Source: Tubulanus polymorphus
Taxonomy: Eukaryota; Nemertea; Palaeonemertea; Tubulaniformes; Tubulanidae
Direction: 5' to 3'
Assembly (NCBI RefSeq): GCF_964204645.1
Contig: NC_134025.1
Coordinates: 7,011,001 to 7,075,000 of the forward strand
Length of the DNA stretch: 64,000 bases
Positions within the stretch are counted from its first letter, which is position 1. The number at the start of each line of letters is the position of its first letter. This document shows positions 42,973 through 56,400 of the stretch, piece after piece. A program made the translations under genes and the position numbers. A model generated the notes under the pieces. It worked only from the letters and a program-made list of their open reading frames with translations. It was not told where the DNA came from and searched no databases.

Positions 42973-45900
42973 TTAACCAAACCAAGGTACCGAGAAGGCC
43001 ACAAAATATATAATTTAGTTTATATCGGGATGGTGAGAAAATGGTGATGTAAATCATAACACCACACTCAGGCATCAAACTTTCATGCAAGCGGTTGAGT
43101 CCGGTCCGTCTTTGTTCGGCAATTAAAATTATCGTTGAGAATAATTGCCTTATTCATCTTTCCGGAAAGGATGTCAAAATTGTTGACGAAGGTTTGGAGC
43201 CGCATGAACCTTAATAATGGCCTCGGAGTCTTTGCCATCAGAGCAAGTCCGACTGGGGTGGTGTTCTCATAAGATACCCACCGATCTCGGCCATTTCAGG
43301 TATCATCAGTATTCTGTGAAAAAGTCACGGCTAGATGGCTCTCGATCCGCCGTGGGAATAAATTATGCTAACTTCCACGGGTAATCTATGAATGAATATG
43401 GTTCGGTTGGACTAATGAATGATGCTGGGGCGATATATACATGCATGCAACGCGACAGTCAATCTAAGAGTGGCAGACTAGGGATGAAGCGACACGGCGG
43501 ATATCATTGATAAATATGCGCGGTCCCATTTACTGAATGAGATCCAAGTTTTATTATCAACGGATATGAACTCGTCACTGATTCCGAGCGGAACAATATC
43601 ATCAATGGGCGAATCGAAAACACAAAGAGCTAGCATCGTTTTACAGTTTGAATGAAATGTATCAGGGATCGATACTCAGCAGTGCCTTTGTCGCATAACG
43701 ACTCGCTGCAGCTCGCTCCCTGTCTCCGATAATGTTACAGCACACATCGAGAGCGACTAGATGAATCCGCAACCAGGTGTGCTAGTACTAAGACCAATCC
43801 TTGAATGACGCAGTAGTGTAACAAACACTGGCGGCTATACACGATCTATCGGCGAACTCTAAATAATTTAGATGCATGTACATCGGGATAGAGAACCGAT
43901 ATAATCATGAATCGACACTGCCTCCGTCAGTTTCTACAGTAGATCTTTAAAACAATTTTTTTGGGGGGAGGGGCAAAAATTTGAAACCTCTCTTATTCTG
44001 CCTGATGGCAAAAATGTATGACTACCAAAGTGGGGAACACTCCTTTCGACCATTATTTATCCTGTATCAGGGCTGGTCATGATGATGGTCAGTAATATAC
44101 CGCTCATCTCGCAGCGAACACGACCCAATTCAAAAATGATGCTTATCGATTTAACTACATGAACAGTGTTGTGCATCAATTTCATTTCATTATGGTTCAA
44201 ACGAATCTTAATAGTAAATTGAATATTCATCGGGTATTTTTGTGCAAGAAAACGTAGCAAATCCTAAAGATATGAATTCAGAATGATCCATCCGCATAGA
44301 GGTGAGGCTGCGCCAGTTAATGCCGTATTGATTTATCCGATTTATCGATTTTTTACCAGTAGAAGATACGCTCAGTTGACAGCCAGTTAGTTCTCCAAGC
44401 GACGACATCAGTCCACAAAAAACCAGCAAAAACGAATCGTATTTTTTTTGTATAAATCATTATTTCTTTTCTTTAAAATGAATGAAATGACAACATATTC
44501 GCTCAATATAAAAGTATTCACATATGTATGTTAGCACATATTATTTATTTTAACATTGTACCACACCTTTCTTTAATAAATATTCTTATCGACGTCATCA
44601 ACAGGCCTTTTGAAGAAGCCTGATATTAATTGTATGTTTTTTTTTCTTTAAGAAAAAAAGGTGCTCAATTACACTGGGAATTAAACCATTCAAACCTAAC
44701 ACTATAGGTAGTCACATACACTCTACAAAGCTTATGCTCTCACCAGTTAACTGACAGTTTGCGTAGAGATTGTGTACAAGCATTATCATAATCATCATCA
44801 CCATTAATCATCATCATCATCATCACCATCGTTTTAATTTTTTACAAACAAGGGTAAAATTTATAAAGACATAACAGAGGTCGCACTGCAATATGTACAG
44901 GTATTATAGTAGTCATGCGCTGTTAAAAAGCTTCAGTGAATGATTCTTCTATCGGAACGAAATCTTTATATTCGGGGTCCAGCAACCCAGCTCACTCTGT
45001 TTTATAGTCAGTTGCTAGAGGACTGGTCTCCTTTGAAATAATAACACGCGTATCTCTTTTCTTATTTACAAAACAAATAATACACAGAAATGTTATTCTT
45101 TCGGGGCAGAACGTTACTTATAACATGACACATGTTGAGAACTATGTTGAATGTTTCATTTAAGTAAGAAATTCGCATCCCACAACAAATGCTATTTCAG
45201 TACCGAGTGTTAGATCAATGCCAAAAACTTTCACAAACGCGCGATTGAAATTAAATTCAGCATCAAAGTGAAAAAATATTTCGTGTTGATATTGACTTTT
45301 ACTTGCGTTGCATTATCCAAAGTGACGCAAAAATAGTAACGCAAGAATCCTCTATTCGTTGCTAGTTGCTGAATGAATGCGACTTACTTAACGACATCTG
45401 ATTTAGAATTCGGAGAATATTATTACAATATCATCGGCAAAGACACTGGTTGTGAGATATTTCGAAAAATTAATAAGACAAAAGTGAAATCAATATACTG
45501 TCTACCTTACACCGGAATATTTTGCTATGTAAACATATTGCTGTTTGGTCTATATAGATAGATGTTGGTACATCAATACGAATGAAGTGAGGCTGACAAA
45601 AACTCGGTGACTGATTTTATGTTGGTAAATGGCACACGCAAAGCAACTTAAACCTCCAGAGATATTGCATAGCACAATTATAACTCGAGTTGTCCAACAT
45701 GAATATCTTAATAATTTGTTTAATATTATCTATATACGATCATAAAAATATCATTCTTTCTGTTATTTATTTATTCATTTTTATCTTATAACGTATCATT
45801 ATCATTTTTATTATTATTATCATTATTATTATCATTATATACTTGATTGAAAAACGACAGTACTCCCGCGCGTGTCGGCATTGAGACTACCTGTTGAACT

Positions 45901-46935
45901 TATATACAAGAGGTGTGTACAAAATTTGGCATTCATAATCACATGACTACACACTTATTAAACAATTTACTAATCAATTAGCACCTATAAAGTCAAAGTA
46001 AAAAATGACGCTACAGGTACCGGTAATAATAATAATTATAATTGGAATCATGATGAAAATAAAGCGTGTAGTTTTAGTTATCATTCCTTGATGAAAAGTA
46101 ACTAATGCACATCGCAATAACATATCAGTACACATGTAAGCAGCACAGTAAAAACGAAGCAATTCTTTTATACCAATACTTAACAAAATAATTCCATTTG
46201 TACCCCAATGAAAATCATAACCAAATAGGCCTGAATCGGATTTGACATCGGAGAGCATCTGTACTAACGACGTTCAGATTTTTAGTACATCATCAGGTCG
46301 CTGTAAAACCGAAATAGCAAGGACACAAAATGAACGAAAATGAAATGCCTTACTGTTTAGATCAATACAAACTATGAATAAAGTTGACTAATATGTCCAA
46401 GATCATTGCCGATTCCAAATAAGGAAATGTTCAGAAATTTCATCTCGCTACCACTCATAAACCGTCAATGTCAATTCATAATCAAAATGTCGGTAGACCA
46501 AACAAACCCACGATCAACGGATTTAGACTGTGAAAGAAAGTATTAGCTCTGTCTTTGAAATTACTAACACCCTTCCCTACGTATCATTTATAATCAGTAG
46601 ATCAAGATACCTGGAAATACAACGTGGTGGTTTCTATAACACGGCTCTGCGGTTACATGAGTGAAACAGTCAACTTTTGGGAACTGAGTTTCCAAGAAAC
46701 AGCAGCGGCGGCAATCAGAAGTCATTTAATCTACCAATCTACCGAAGAAGAACCGGAAAAATATTTATATATACGTATACAACAGCCGTGAAAATAAAAG
46801 AGGCACACCACGTTTAAGTGCTATATTGCATCACAAGATGGTTGTTCGCCAGCCAAGCTTGAGAAGACTTCATTCATGTATTGATTGCATACATTAGCCA
46901 GTGAACAGTACAGAGATCTCTAAGCAGTGAAAGTG

Positions 46936-46957
46936 CTCTCTCTCTCTCTCTCTCTCT
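46936..46957. repeat. (CT)11 microsatellite
   Basis: Uninterrupted CT dinucleotide run; the ORF across it is an artefact. Confidence 0.9.
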
Positions 46958-47672
46958 GTTTTTCATACAGAGCTCTCCGATGATGGTTCCGTGTATACAC
47001 AGCCGATACATTTTCACCTTATTATTAAGCGATGGGAAAAGACTTGTATCCACCATGCATAATTCTGAATTCAAGTGTCAACGACGAAAACTTACATCAA
47101 ATTATTCTGAGCTTCAAAAATGCTATCAGAACTAATGAACGAAATATAATAATTTTGATTTCACTTCGGAGAGGAAATTCATTTGTTAGGAACCTGTTGA
47201 GGCAAAGTTCATCGTATGGCTACTTGAACTAAATAGATGTGTTATCATGAATGAATTACGACTTACGACTTTCGTAATGAATGTACGAAATGATAGGAGC
47301 ATCCCCTATCTCATGTAAACAAATTCATAGGTGAAGCTCGTGGTCAATACTGTGAAATCTTTCAAACAATTCAAACTATCAAAAATTGAGTTGCGTAATA
47401 GAGATTTATGAATTCTCTATGTCCTACATGTACTACTGATATCTATTCTTGTGCTGCAACAACGGCAAAAAGATTTGATTAACCTAACGCAATACATGTT
47501 AAAGAGCTAAGGTGTTATGATCATGATTTAAACACTGCTGAATGGTTTTCTAATATATAAAAGGCATCATTTTACATATACATGCATAAGTATGCATTAC
47601 CTTTAAATATCATCATTTAAGAGACATACAAAATGTACACATACCATAAAAACAAATAAAAACCAAATCAAC

Positions 47673-47702
47673 ATAATAATAATAATAATAATAATAATAA
47701 TA
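47673..47702. repeat. (ATA)n microsatellite
   Basis: About ten uninterrupted ATA/AAT units. Confidence 0.9.
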
Positions 47703-47733
47703 GTTGTATCATCGTCGTTGTTGAATGAAGCCA

Positions 47734-47950
47734 CCCCCCCCCCCCCCGCTTTAGCCAGTTAATTCCTGTTGATAAAAGTAAGAAACAAATCTAAATAGTA
47801 TAAGGATATATCATATTAAGTACTACAATGTTCAACTCATTTTCACCGGTTAAACTTGACAAATAATGGTTTTGTTTGAATAGTAATCAATCATTTGAAT
47901 ATTGATACCACATCATCTTAATAATCCAAGGGGCGGGGGGGGGGGGGGGG
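47734..47950. repeat. C14 run and G16 run about 190 bp apart
   Basis: A run of 14 C (47734-47747) and a run of 16 G (47935-47950) lie on the same strand. They are complementary and each could also form a quadruplex or i-motif. Such runs are also frequent sequencing-error sites, so lengths are uncertain. Confidence 0.75.
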
Positions 47951-49089
47951 CGATTTATGAATTCTCGGAAACTGTCTTTAATCACGATGAACTTGTTAGG
48001 TTCTTCATCAAACCAAGAGGAAAACAACAAGTTTATCGTGTACCGGTAGGATTGAGGCGATAAGTGCACTGATGTCAAGGGTAAACCTGGGCCGACTTTG
48101 AGGGAACAGGTTATTTACGCTGTCGTGGGCCTCATCCGCCCAAAAGACAATACAGAAATCACTGAACGCTACACAAAAATGCCGACAAAAAGAAAATCCA
48201 TAAACAATGACTTATCATTATTGATACAATGAACTGATGATAGTTTTCCTCCCCTGAATTAAAGATAGACAGCTATACATTGTTACACAGTTAATTTGGC
48301 ACGATTCATATACGGATAGGTCAGAGTTTAGAAGCAGTGGTAGAAAAGGAAAAAATTTGAAAAAAAAAAGAAGAAACGTTGTTCTTATTTACACAAGCAC
48401 TTAGAGATTTAACGATTTAATGAATGACGGATGCAGGATGCGTATCTGTTCCGAAGAAAAAAACAAACAACGATGACCGCGAGGCTCTATATTGTCAGGT
48501 GAAAGATTTAGAAAACGAATTCAGTCTGGTTAATGATGAATAATGCCAAAATGCCAGTTCCAAAATGGATGCTTAAAAATTTGGCATTTCCTGAAATCCA
48601 ATTGTGCTCAAACATATGCCAATCAAGAATTCGAAATCGGACCAAACTCAACGTTCATACGGTAAGAAATATTGTCGACAGCTTTGCGTGCATTTACCTA
48701 GTATTTGTCTATACAACAAGCGTTCATCCATCACAGGATTCTGAATTCGATTTATGACAGTACATGTATAAAAAAGGCAGACACCAAAAAAAATTCCATT
48801 GTTATTTTGTACCATTAATATTATCATTAATCGGAAACTACTTTCAATTAATAATATCAATAATAATTAATAGTAGTAGTTTTTTCAATAATTAATGATA
48901 TATCATTATTAACCGCTTATTATTTTTTCGTTTTGTACAATTTGACGACGTCATGTAAATGCCAAAGCCATACACTGATTAAAAATACTATGGTAGTCTG
49001 ACAGCCCGGGGAAGCTACAGAACATTCACGCATATGCATCGGGCAGGCACTCAGTCACTGATGCAGTCCTCCATCATATCATCAGAAAT

Positions 49090-49127
49090 ATATATATATA
49101 TACATATACATATATATATATATATTT
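49090..49127. repeat. TA/CATA microsatellite
   Basis: Interrupted TA repeat. Confidence 0.85.
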
Positions 49128-50145
49128 TTTTCACACACATACTCACACATAAGTGCAATGGGATTGTTTAGAAAAGAGCACTCCATTTAAGGTATGTACA
49201 AAGTTCGCGTGTGGCCTGTTGTCTTCAATTAATTCATCAATGCTATAATTAATTTCATATATATTATTAAACATATTTTTCTTTTTAAAATCTTAAAATT
49301 GATTTAAGCTCTACCTCGAATTGACTATGGGTACACTAACTTCACAGTTACTCATTGCGTACATAGTACATTCAATCTATCTATACTGTATATATAAATT
49401 AAATCCTCATATATCTATATATATTTTCATTTCATTCCTCTGAATATATGATATTTTCCCATTATAATTATTTTTTGAAAAAGAAACCACCAATGTTTTA
49501 TTTCTTTAGAAATTCTAAGTATGTAATACATTTTTTTAGAGTTGCTTCTTCCATTACTAGGCAACAGACCACACAAACACGATAAGAGTGACACATTTTT
49601 TTCAATTTCAGAAAATTGGCTCACTTGGCGCTATTTAAAAACTGTTATTTCACCGAGAGCTATACTTACACATCAACCCTTATTAGAAATAATGATAATG
49701 TACAGATCCCTTCCTTTTTAATGTGGTTAACTGACACATGGTACACAATTTCATTTGTTCGCCACTGTAGCCAAAACCTCGGGCATTTTATTCACTAAAG
49801 CCAGCCATGCACAACGAGCTCGATCTCCGTATTATTACAGAGAAAATTAAGTTAAATGGCACCAACACTTAAAATGAATACCCAGTGACTTCGAAACAAA
49901 TAATTGAACCAAATTTACGGTCTGTTTTAGATACAAATTTTGATTCATTCTTTTTCAAAAGAAAGAAAAAACATGTTAACAACACGTATGCATGGCTAAC
50001 CTCGCTCAATCTTCACTCCTTACTACAACTTGTTCACAACCACCTGAACGCAGGGGTTATTCACTTTCACTGGGGTAAAATTTTTCAACCGAACACACCA
50101 GCGAACAATCAGTTGCAGCTGTCTGAATTGAGTAAATCACCGCGC

Positions 50146-50187
50146 CGGCCTACCAGACGGGAGCATCGGCCTACCAGACGGGAGCAT
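50146..50187. repeat. 21-bp tandem duplication
   Basis: Two perfect copies of a 21-base unit beginning CGGCCTACCAGACGGG, at 50146-50166 and 50167-50187. They lie about 230 bases beyond the SPRED stop codon, presumably in its 3'UTR. Confidence 0.95.
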
Positions 50188-50414
50188 CGTTCTAAAACAC
50201 TCTTGTGGAGATAGCTACAAGTACGCGCAACAAATAGATATCAAGCTGACCAATAACATGTTTTCTTCGCATACACGCACTGCTGGATCAATAGATCATC
50301 ATCGCGTCCTGACCCTTACGACCTCCAACCAGACCACCATACATATTTCACTAGACACGTTTCTTTGAAATCGTTATAATAATAATCATATGCCATTACA
50401 TTCTTTTTCTAGAA

Positions 50415-53357
50415 TTAGGCCGCTTTGTGCCGGCCACCACAGCAGCCACATGCAACACCACAACGATGGCATGCCGTTAGTGGCCAATAGCACCACAGAC
50501 AGGGAACGATAAAGGACAATATAGTCAGTGCTGTCCATTTCTTACAGTTTGATTCGTCCGAAGAGTCGCATACACAAGGATGTCCATAGTCACCGTCGGC
50601 ATCAGCCATGCAGTGATACAGCATAGCTCGCGCACAGCATATGCATGATACGCGTTCAATAACGTCGTGCATCTTATCCGGCGCGTCTTCGCATAATCCA
50701 CGAGACGTTTCAGACGACACTGAAAACATTTTCTGACAGTACGCGCAGCGCGCGTGCTTTTTCGTCAAAAGGTACTTCGATTGTTTGTCGGCTTTATGGT
50801 GTTTACTGTCCTTATCCTTACGCGGCCTTGGCTTTCTGAGTGGCAATGGAGGATGTAGAGTCTCTATTTGTGTTTTCTTTATTGAACTACTACTGTCCCG
50901 CCGCGAAGCGGGTTTAGTGATCGAGTCCATGGAAGGATAGCTGTAGTCATTGTTAGATGATGGCCGAGTTTTAGTGTCAAATGTCACATAGCAATCGGTC
51001 GCCCGATTATCGATTTCATCTGATTGGGTTTTATCTGATGATTTTGGCCACATATTATCCTCCTTACTTTCGCTACTAATTGATTTGCCGTTTTCACTGC
51101 TCGGTGATTGTTTCATCACATTTGTAGAGTTCCGATTGGGCGTAAATGTTATCCAGTGTAGATGGGGTGGACGAGAGATAAATGGTCCGTAAGGTTCCTG
51201 CATAACTCCATGAATCGAAACAGCAGGCGATTGCGGTGTTGGTGAACTTGTCGTCGTACTGGTTGTACTATTCGACTGGCTACTCGAATCCTTCCTACCT
51301 AGAGGCAAATCCAACTGCTGCAAAATAAAAGAACGAAAAACTTCTTAAGTGATTTATCTTCAAAAGTTATTATCAAGAGATACCGGTACCCCCTAAAATG
51401 TCTTTCAAAATCATATGAAAATGTCTTTTGAGGGATTAATGAATTTGCCTGGAAATCATAAGTGCACATTAACATCTGGATAAAAACTGTAGCAATAACA
51501 GCGATAGATCTCAAAATCTTTGAAATGGTTCCTGGGAGAAAGACAACTAGATAATATCAATAATTATGTAGGGCAATAACAATGCTTAGAATAGTAACCC
51601 CTGCTTATCACAGCTAGTCATTCAGTTCAATTCTTGGCAACATAAATGAATGGTTACACAATCTAATCATATATCATCATTGAAAAAATGGTTTGAAAGC
51701 TTAATACCTAATGTTTTTGAAGCAAATGTTTTTTCTTATTCTGCTGCAATATACTTACCACAAAAACATCATCCTCTCCTTCTCCCATATCGAGGTCTGG
51801 CTGTTGACTCGATTCAGGCGATCCTATAAAATATATATATTTAAAAAAAATATTAGATATGAATGCAGGTTGAACCTGAAAGCATAGGGAGGGAAAGGGG
51901 TTAATTACCGATCTGGCATTGCTGACTATGTTAGGCACACTACAAACAAAAATATCTAGAACAAGACTACTGATATATATCTATGACCTCAATATAGGAA
52001 GATAGTGTCAGCCACATGTTGACGTTTTTATGCAACTTTTTGTCTGTCAAATCGTTGGCTGTGCCAACATTCTGGAAGTCACGGTTAGCTCCACCAGTCA
52101 TTGGCCTTATCACTTCCATCACAAACAAGTCATCAAAATCAATGCATGTGCATACTGTTTAGATGACGTGCAACCGAGCATTTCATGCATGACTGAAAAT
52201 CATTTCATTTTCCAAGCTGCAGATGATACTCTACAGGTAATGATTGTTGATGCAATGCAACTGTTGTTAATCCATCTTCTATTTAGAATAACAGGTGCCA
52301 TTATGTTCTGACAACAAGTCTTTTTTTCTGGGATGAGGAAACCATTTTTATACTGGGGTGGGGAACAGATGTAGCACATATTAATCGAGAATACAAAAAG
52401 GCATAGGTTCTAAGTTTAAGGGCACGAACAGCTCATTAGAGGAATTCCCTTGGGATTCCTTCTCTATTTGGAATCTCCAGGGATTCCCCACATTGGCATC
52501 ACAATCAAACAATTACAATGTATGTGTTACGTTATAAATTTTGTGAGTTTTTGCTTGCTTTAGAGTTTGCAATAGAGTAGTGATATAAATGTTTCCGAAC
52601 TAGTAAAACAAAAGGCTATACTAGGTAACAACGCAGTTATCATGGTTACACTTAGCGTCACCTAAGTTTCTGCCTTGTTCGCACTAAAACGATTCTATAA
52701 GGATCAAGTCATTAGGTTAATAAAAAATTCAATAAAAAGATTGGACGAAATTGACATAAGATATCTATATGCACATAACGCAGGAGTTAATGCACATGGT
52801 GAACTAGGTTGACTGCGACTGAATGGGAATGGAACAAGCCACCACTGTTCAATAAGTACACCAATATGAAATCAGATCATCACCAGCACGCATTCATTCA
52901 TTCATTCATTCATCAGTAGTTGCTGCAGCAATGACACAATGAAGGTTATATCTTCGGTAGCGTTAGCATGTATACAGTTTATACATATGAAAACCACACA
53001 GCACCGACGCGATATAAAATGACAACATACTGGCTCCCAAGCGCTGGCATCATCTATACACATACTCCAACACGGCCACCACCATGTACATTTTCTTATT
53101 ACAGTTCAAAGCTAGCTGAACGGATGGATATTGATCGACGGGCGATGCGTGGGTGGATGGTATGATATCCAAGCGCTGTAGCTAGCCACCAAGAAGGCTG
53201 AGCCTACCCAGCTAGCTCACAGGATAGACTATCAATGAATATTCAATCATCCACCGTTCATAATAATTATCTTCTTAGAGCCAGCATTGGCCTACTTGCA
53301 TATTTTATGCGAGATGATGTGATGTTGATCAGGAAAGGGAGTGTATTGATGTTGGTT

Positions 53358-53416
<59 letters not shown>

Positions 53417-56400
53417 CATACATATACACACATTTCGCCAAGTGTACATCGATATTTAAATCCTGCGGAATCAAATCAATCCCATGTTACTGAATGAGCT
53501 CGTAGCGATGGCATGTTGAATGAACTGGAGCATGTATATGTTTGATCAATGGCTTCTCTTCGCATTCAACTCCCTGAGAGAAGGGATTGGCATTAAGACA
53601 TTTTCATAGTCATACCCATAGCGCTGGATAATGGTCTAATTCTTCTGTGAATATACATTCATGCTTTGGTTCACCTGCAGTAAACATTCAATACCAGGCA
53701 CACACACACATACATATATATTCGTTATATACATATGTTTGCTTTTAAGTACCTTTATTTTAATTCCTACCTATGCGGAGAAAAAAAACTGTTCGAAATA
53801 AAGGCTCCGGAAAAACAAACATTCTATGATCAGCTGACTTTTAATTCTGACGCAAACGCCACTGGTTTCTGCCGTTTTCATAAAGTTTTCAAAGTCTAGA
53901 CAATTTGCTAAGACGAATTTAAACTTTTTGAAAAGTCATGACCTGTACCTATAGATTCTTAGGTCAACAGGTTAACAACACTAAAAACTTGAATGTTCGA
54001 CTCTCAAGTGGTTCATCTGACAAAAAATGCAAACAAACTGACCAAACCATAAATATTTACCCACTTCAATGTGATAAAGACAAGCTATCATATCTTGAAA
54101 TGTAAAGACCTGGATGTCTGGTCTTGTCCGTTGAGCCAGACAGAAAAAGGCTAAAATGATGGGATTGACCAGAGACCAATTGTGCACAGGTCTTCTCAAT
54201 AAGATGGCAACAATAAGGGTGCAAGATTTTATGCCTTAAAATGCTTACTTAGAAGCAAGGGAGAACCCGAGATCGATAATAACCACATACACAACAGATA
54301 GTACTCAGGCTTTATCGTCCCATGCTTATGAAGGCCTACATCATATCTAAATTCTTGGAATTGGCCTAACGGAAAGAAAGCCAAGATGTGAAATACGAGG
54401 CCCATGAAAACAAGCGCACGTTTACAGATATTTCTATGAGCAGTACAAAGCCAAATATCGATATGGGTAACTTGTGTTTTTACAGCGAATTCCGGGCTGC
54501 ACATTTCAGCAGTATATACACACAGTGTCTCGGCTGTGTCACTATTTTTATGGCATACTTGCGCGGAAGAAAGTCTTCCAGCTCACACACGCTTATGATA
54601 ATACGACGGTAAGTCTTTGTTGGGGCAAGATGCTGATGATCCAAACGTAAGGTTACCGCAGTATACAATCATATACGGATTTGAAACAGTTCATCGGAAG
54701 GTTTCAAATACTTCCCTAGAATGCAGTATACATAGCGCAGGGTACATACAGAACTGCAACTTTCAAATTTAAGGGTTATTCGAGGGGCTTTGAGGGTTAT
54801 AACCACCGAAATTTGACGGGCATTTTAAGATTAACTACGAACTTCAAGTTACTGTTTCTCAACTGCTGAATAAATAGGAGGGATCTAGGACTTTTGAAGG
54901 GCTAAATCCTTGAAATTGTCACCTTGTTTGAAACGAATTGTTCTTAAAAACTACGCAATTAAAAAGATTTTCTAAGGCACATTTCTCGGAATTTGAGGGC
55001 CCATGGGCTAAAAACTCAGAATCTGAGGGTTTTTGTACCCTCAAAATGGAATCTTGGAATTTAAGGGATTTGAAGGACTGTAGGAACCCTGCACGAAATA
55101 GATACAGCAGTCCTGTGGCACCTTGAAGCACATCCCGAATACTAAAAACACTTAGTACTGGTAATAACACATCAAGTATCAGTTATCTTTCTTAAAAGAT
55201 ACTTCTCAATCTCTCAAAAAGACCCTCGTCATTCTTCTTCTAAGTAAAACGCGTAGCCTCAATCCTGCAGACTGAACTGAAGGCAAACATTTAACATTCA
55301 GCTATCAACCACGCTCTCACTAACTGAATCGAATGCTATACCAATTACTTCACTGGTAAAAACAACTGAATTTCAAGAGGCAAATGAACAAATAGCCAAC
55401 AAAAGCTCAAGCTTGGTTAAGTAACCGCTGCAAGAAAACTATGCCAGACAAAATGACCAAGTCACGAGTGTCCCAAAAATGTGGCCAGCTATTAGACTTG
55501 CTTTCCCCTGACTTTCCCGAGATGAACGTTTTTTCACCGACTTGATCTGCTTGCTATAAGAATCTAATCAATTAACACAGTCAAATATACGCAAGTCATA
55601 GACGGAAACTGTTTGATTATGTAACGCCCGATCTAGCAATCCCCTGACTATTCCCATACTTTTTTAAAGATAAGAAATTTCCCTGATTGCCAGGTAAGTG
55701 GCCACCCAGTCCCGACTCTGATGATTGCAGATGAACCGCGTCTACTGACCTTCTAGTAAATCTTCGATTGCCCGTCGAATTCCTCTTTCAAAAGCCTTAG
55801 CATCAGCCGTATTCTGGAACGTCAGACCAAACTTTTTATCCTCGGTCCGCCAATGATGGAACGTAGGGGTCGCCTTCGTATATTGGACGTCCTTTTTGAG
55901 AGGACAGTTCAAAACGATCTAAAACAAAACAATAGTTGCCAGAGATGAAGCGTGCGTGACTGTTGGTTTTTTTTAGGGGGGGGGGGCTGATAATTCCACC
56001 ATATCTTCATTTTAAAAAATTTCACTCATGGAATATTAAGCGATAATGTATGATAAAGTGTTGCAGTTTTTTTATTGCATATTTCCACGATATCGATAAA
56101 GGTACTAGAGGGTCTTTAGATTTCAACTATATAACACTTTCCTGACTTCGCAAACTTTTAACAACATGTAGCCTACTGGCAGGCAGCCAAGGTTAAAGCT
56201 GGAAATCCTCAAAAGATTAACATTTTTTCATATAATGTAACCCAGTGTATATACAGCATAATGCACGGACTGTATAACCTCGGCTATGTTTTATGTTACA
56301 TGTAAAAAACATCATATATACTGTTGAATTTGCTACAATCCAAGATTCCGGAATTTATATTCTGAAACAAGAAACTGTTCATGTATCTAGTGCCTAATAA

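Larger units (their letters stand above)
42973..50414. other. 7.4-kb region without recognisable genes, rich in simple repeats
   Basis: No frame shows similarity or a chain of exons. The part from about 48.5 to 50.4 kb may be a long SPRED 3'UTR; minus-strand AATAAA hexamers occur near 49498 and 49788. The rest holds microsatellites and mononucleotide runs: ATC repeats 44786-44831, ATT repeats 45796-45840, CT 46936-46957, AAT 47673-47702, C14 and G16 runs, and TA 49090-49127. Confidence 0.5.
51824..55749 (-). other. SPRED intron with simple repeats and a small transposon relic
   Basis: 3.9 kb with a (CATT)n run (52891-52913), a long TA run (53361-53412), CA repeats near 53698 and an inverted-repeat relic at 54738-55091. 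No extra exon is evident. Confidence 0.6.

Noticed and set aside
53235-53474. ORFs rich in Tyr/Ile across the TA repeat
   Set aside because: Pure microsatellite translation.
54919-55170. 83-codon minus-strand ORF in the SPRED intron
   Set aside because: It lies mostly in the degenerate inverted-repeat element and has no transposase features.
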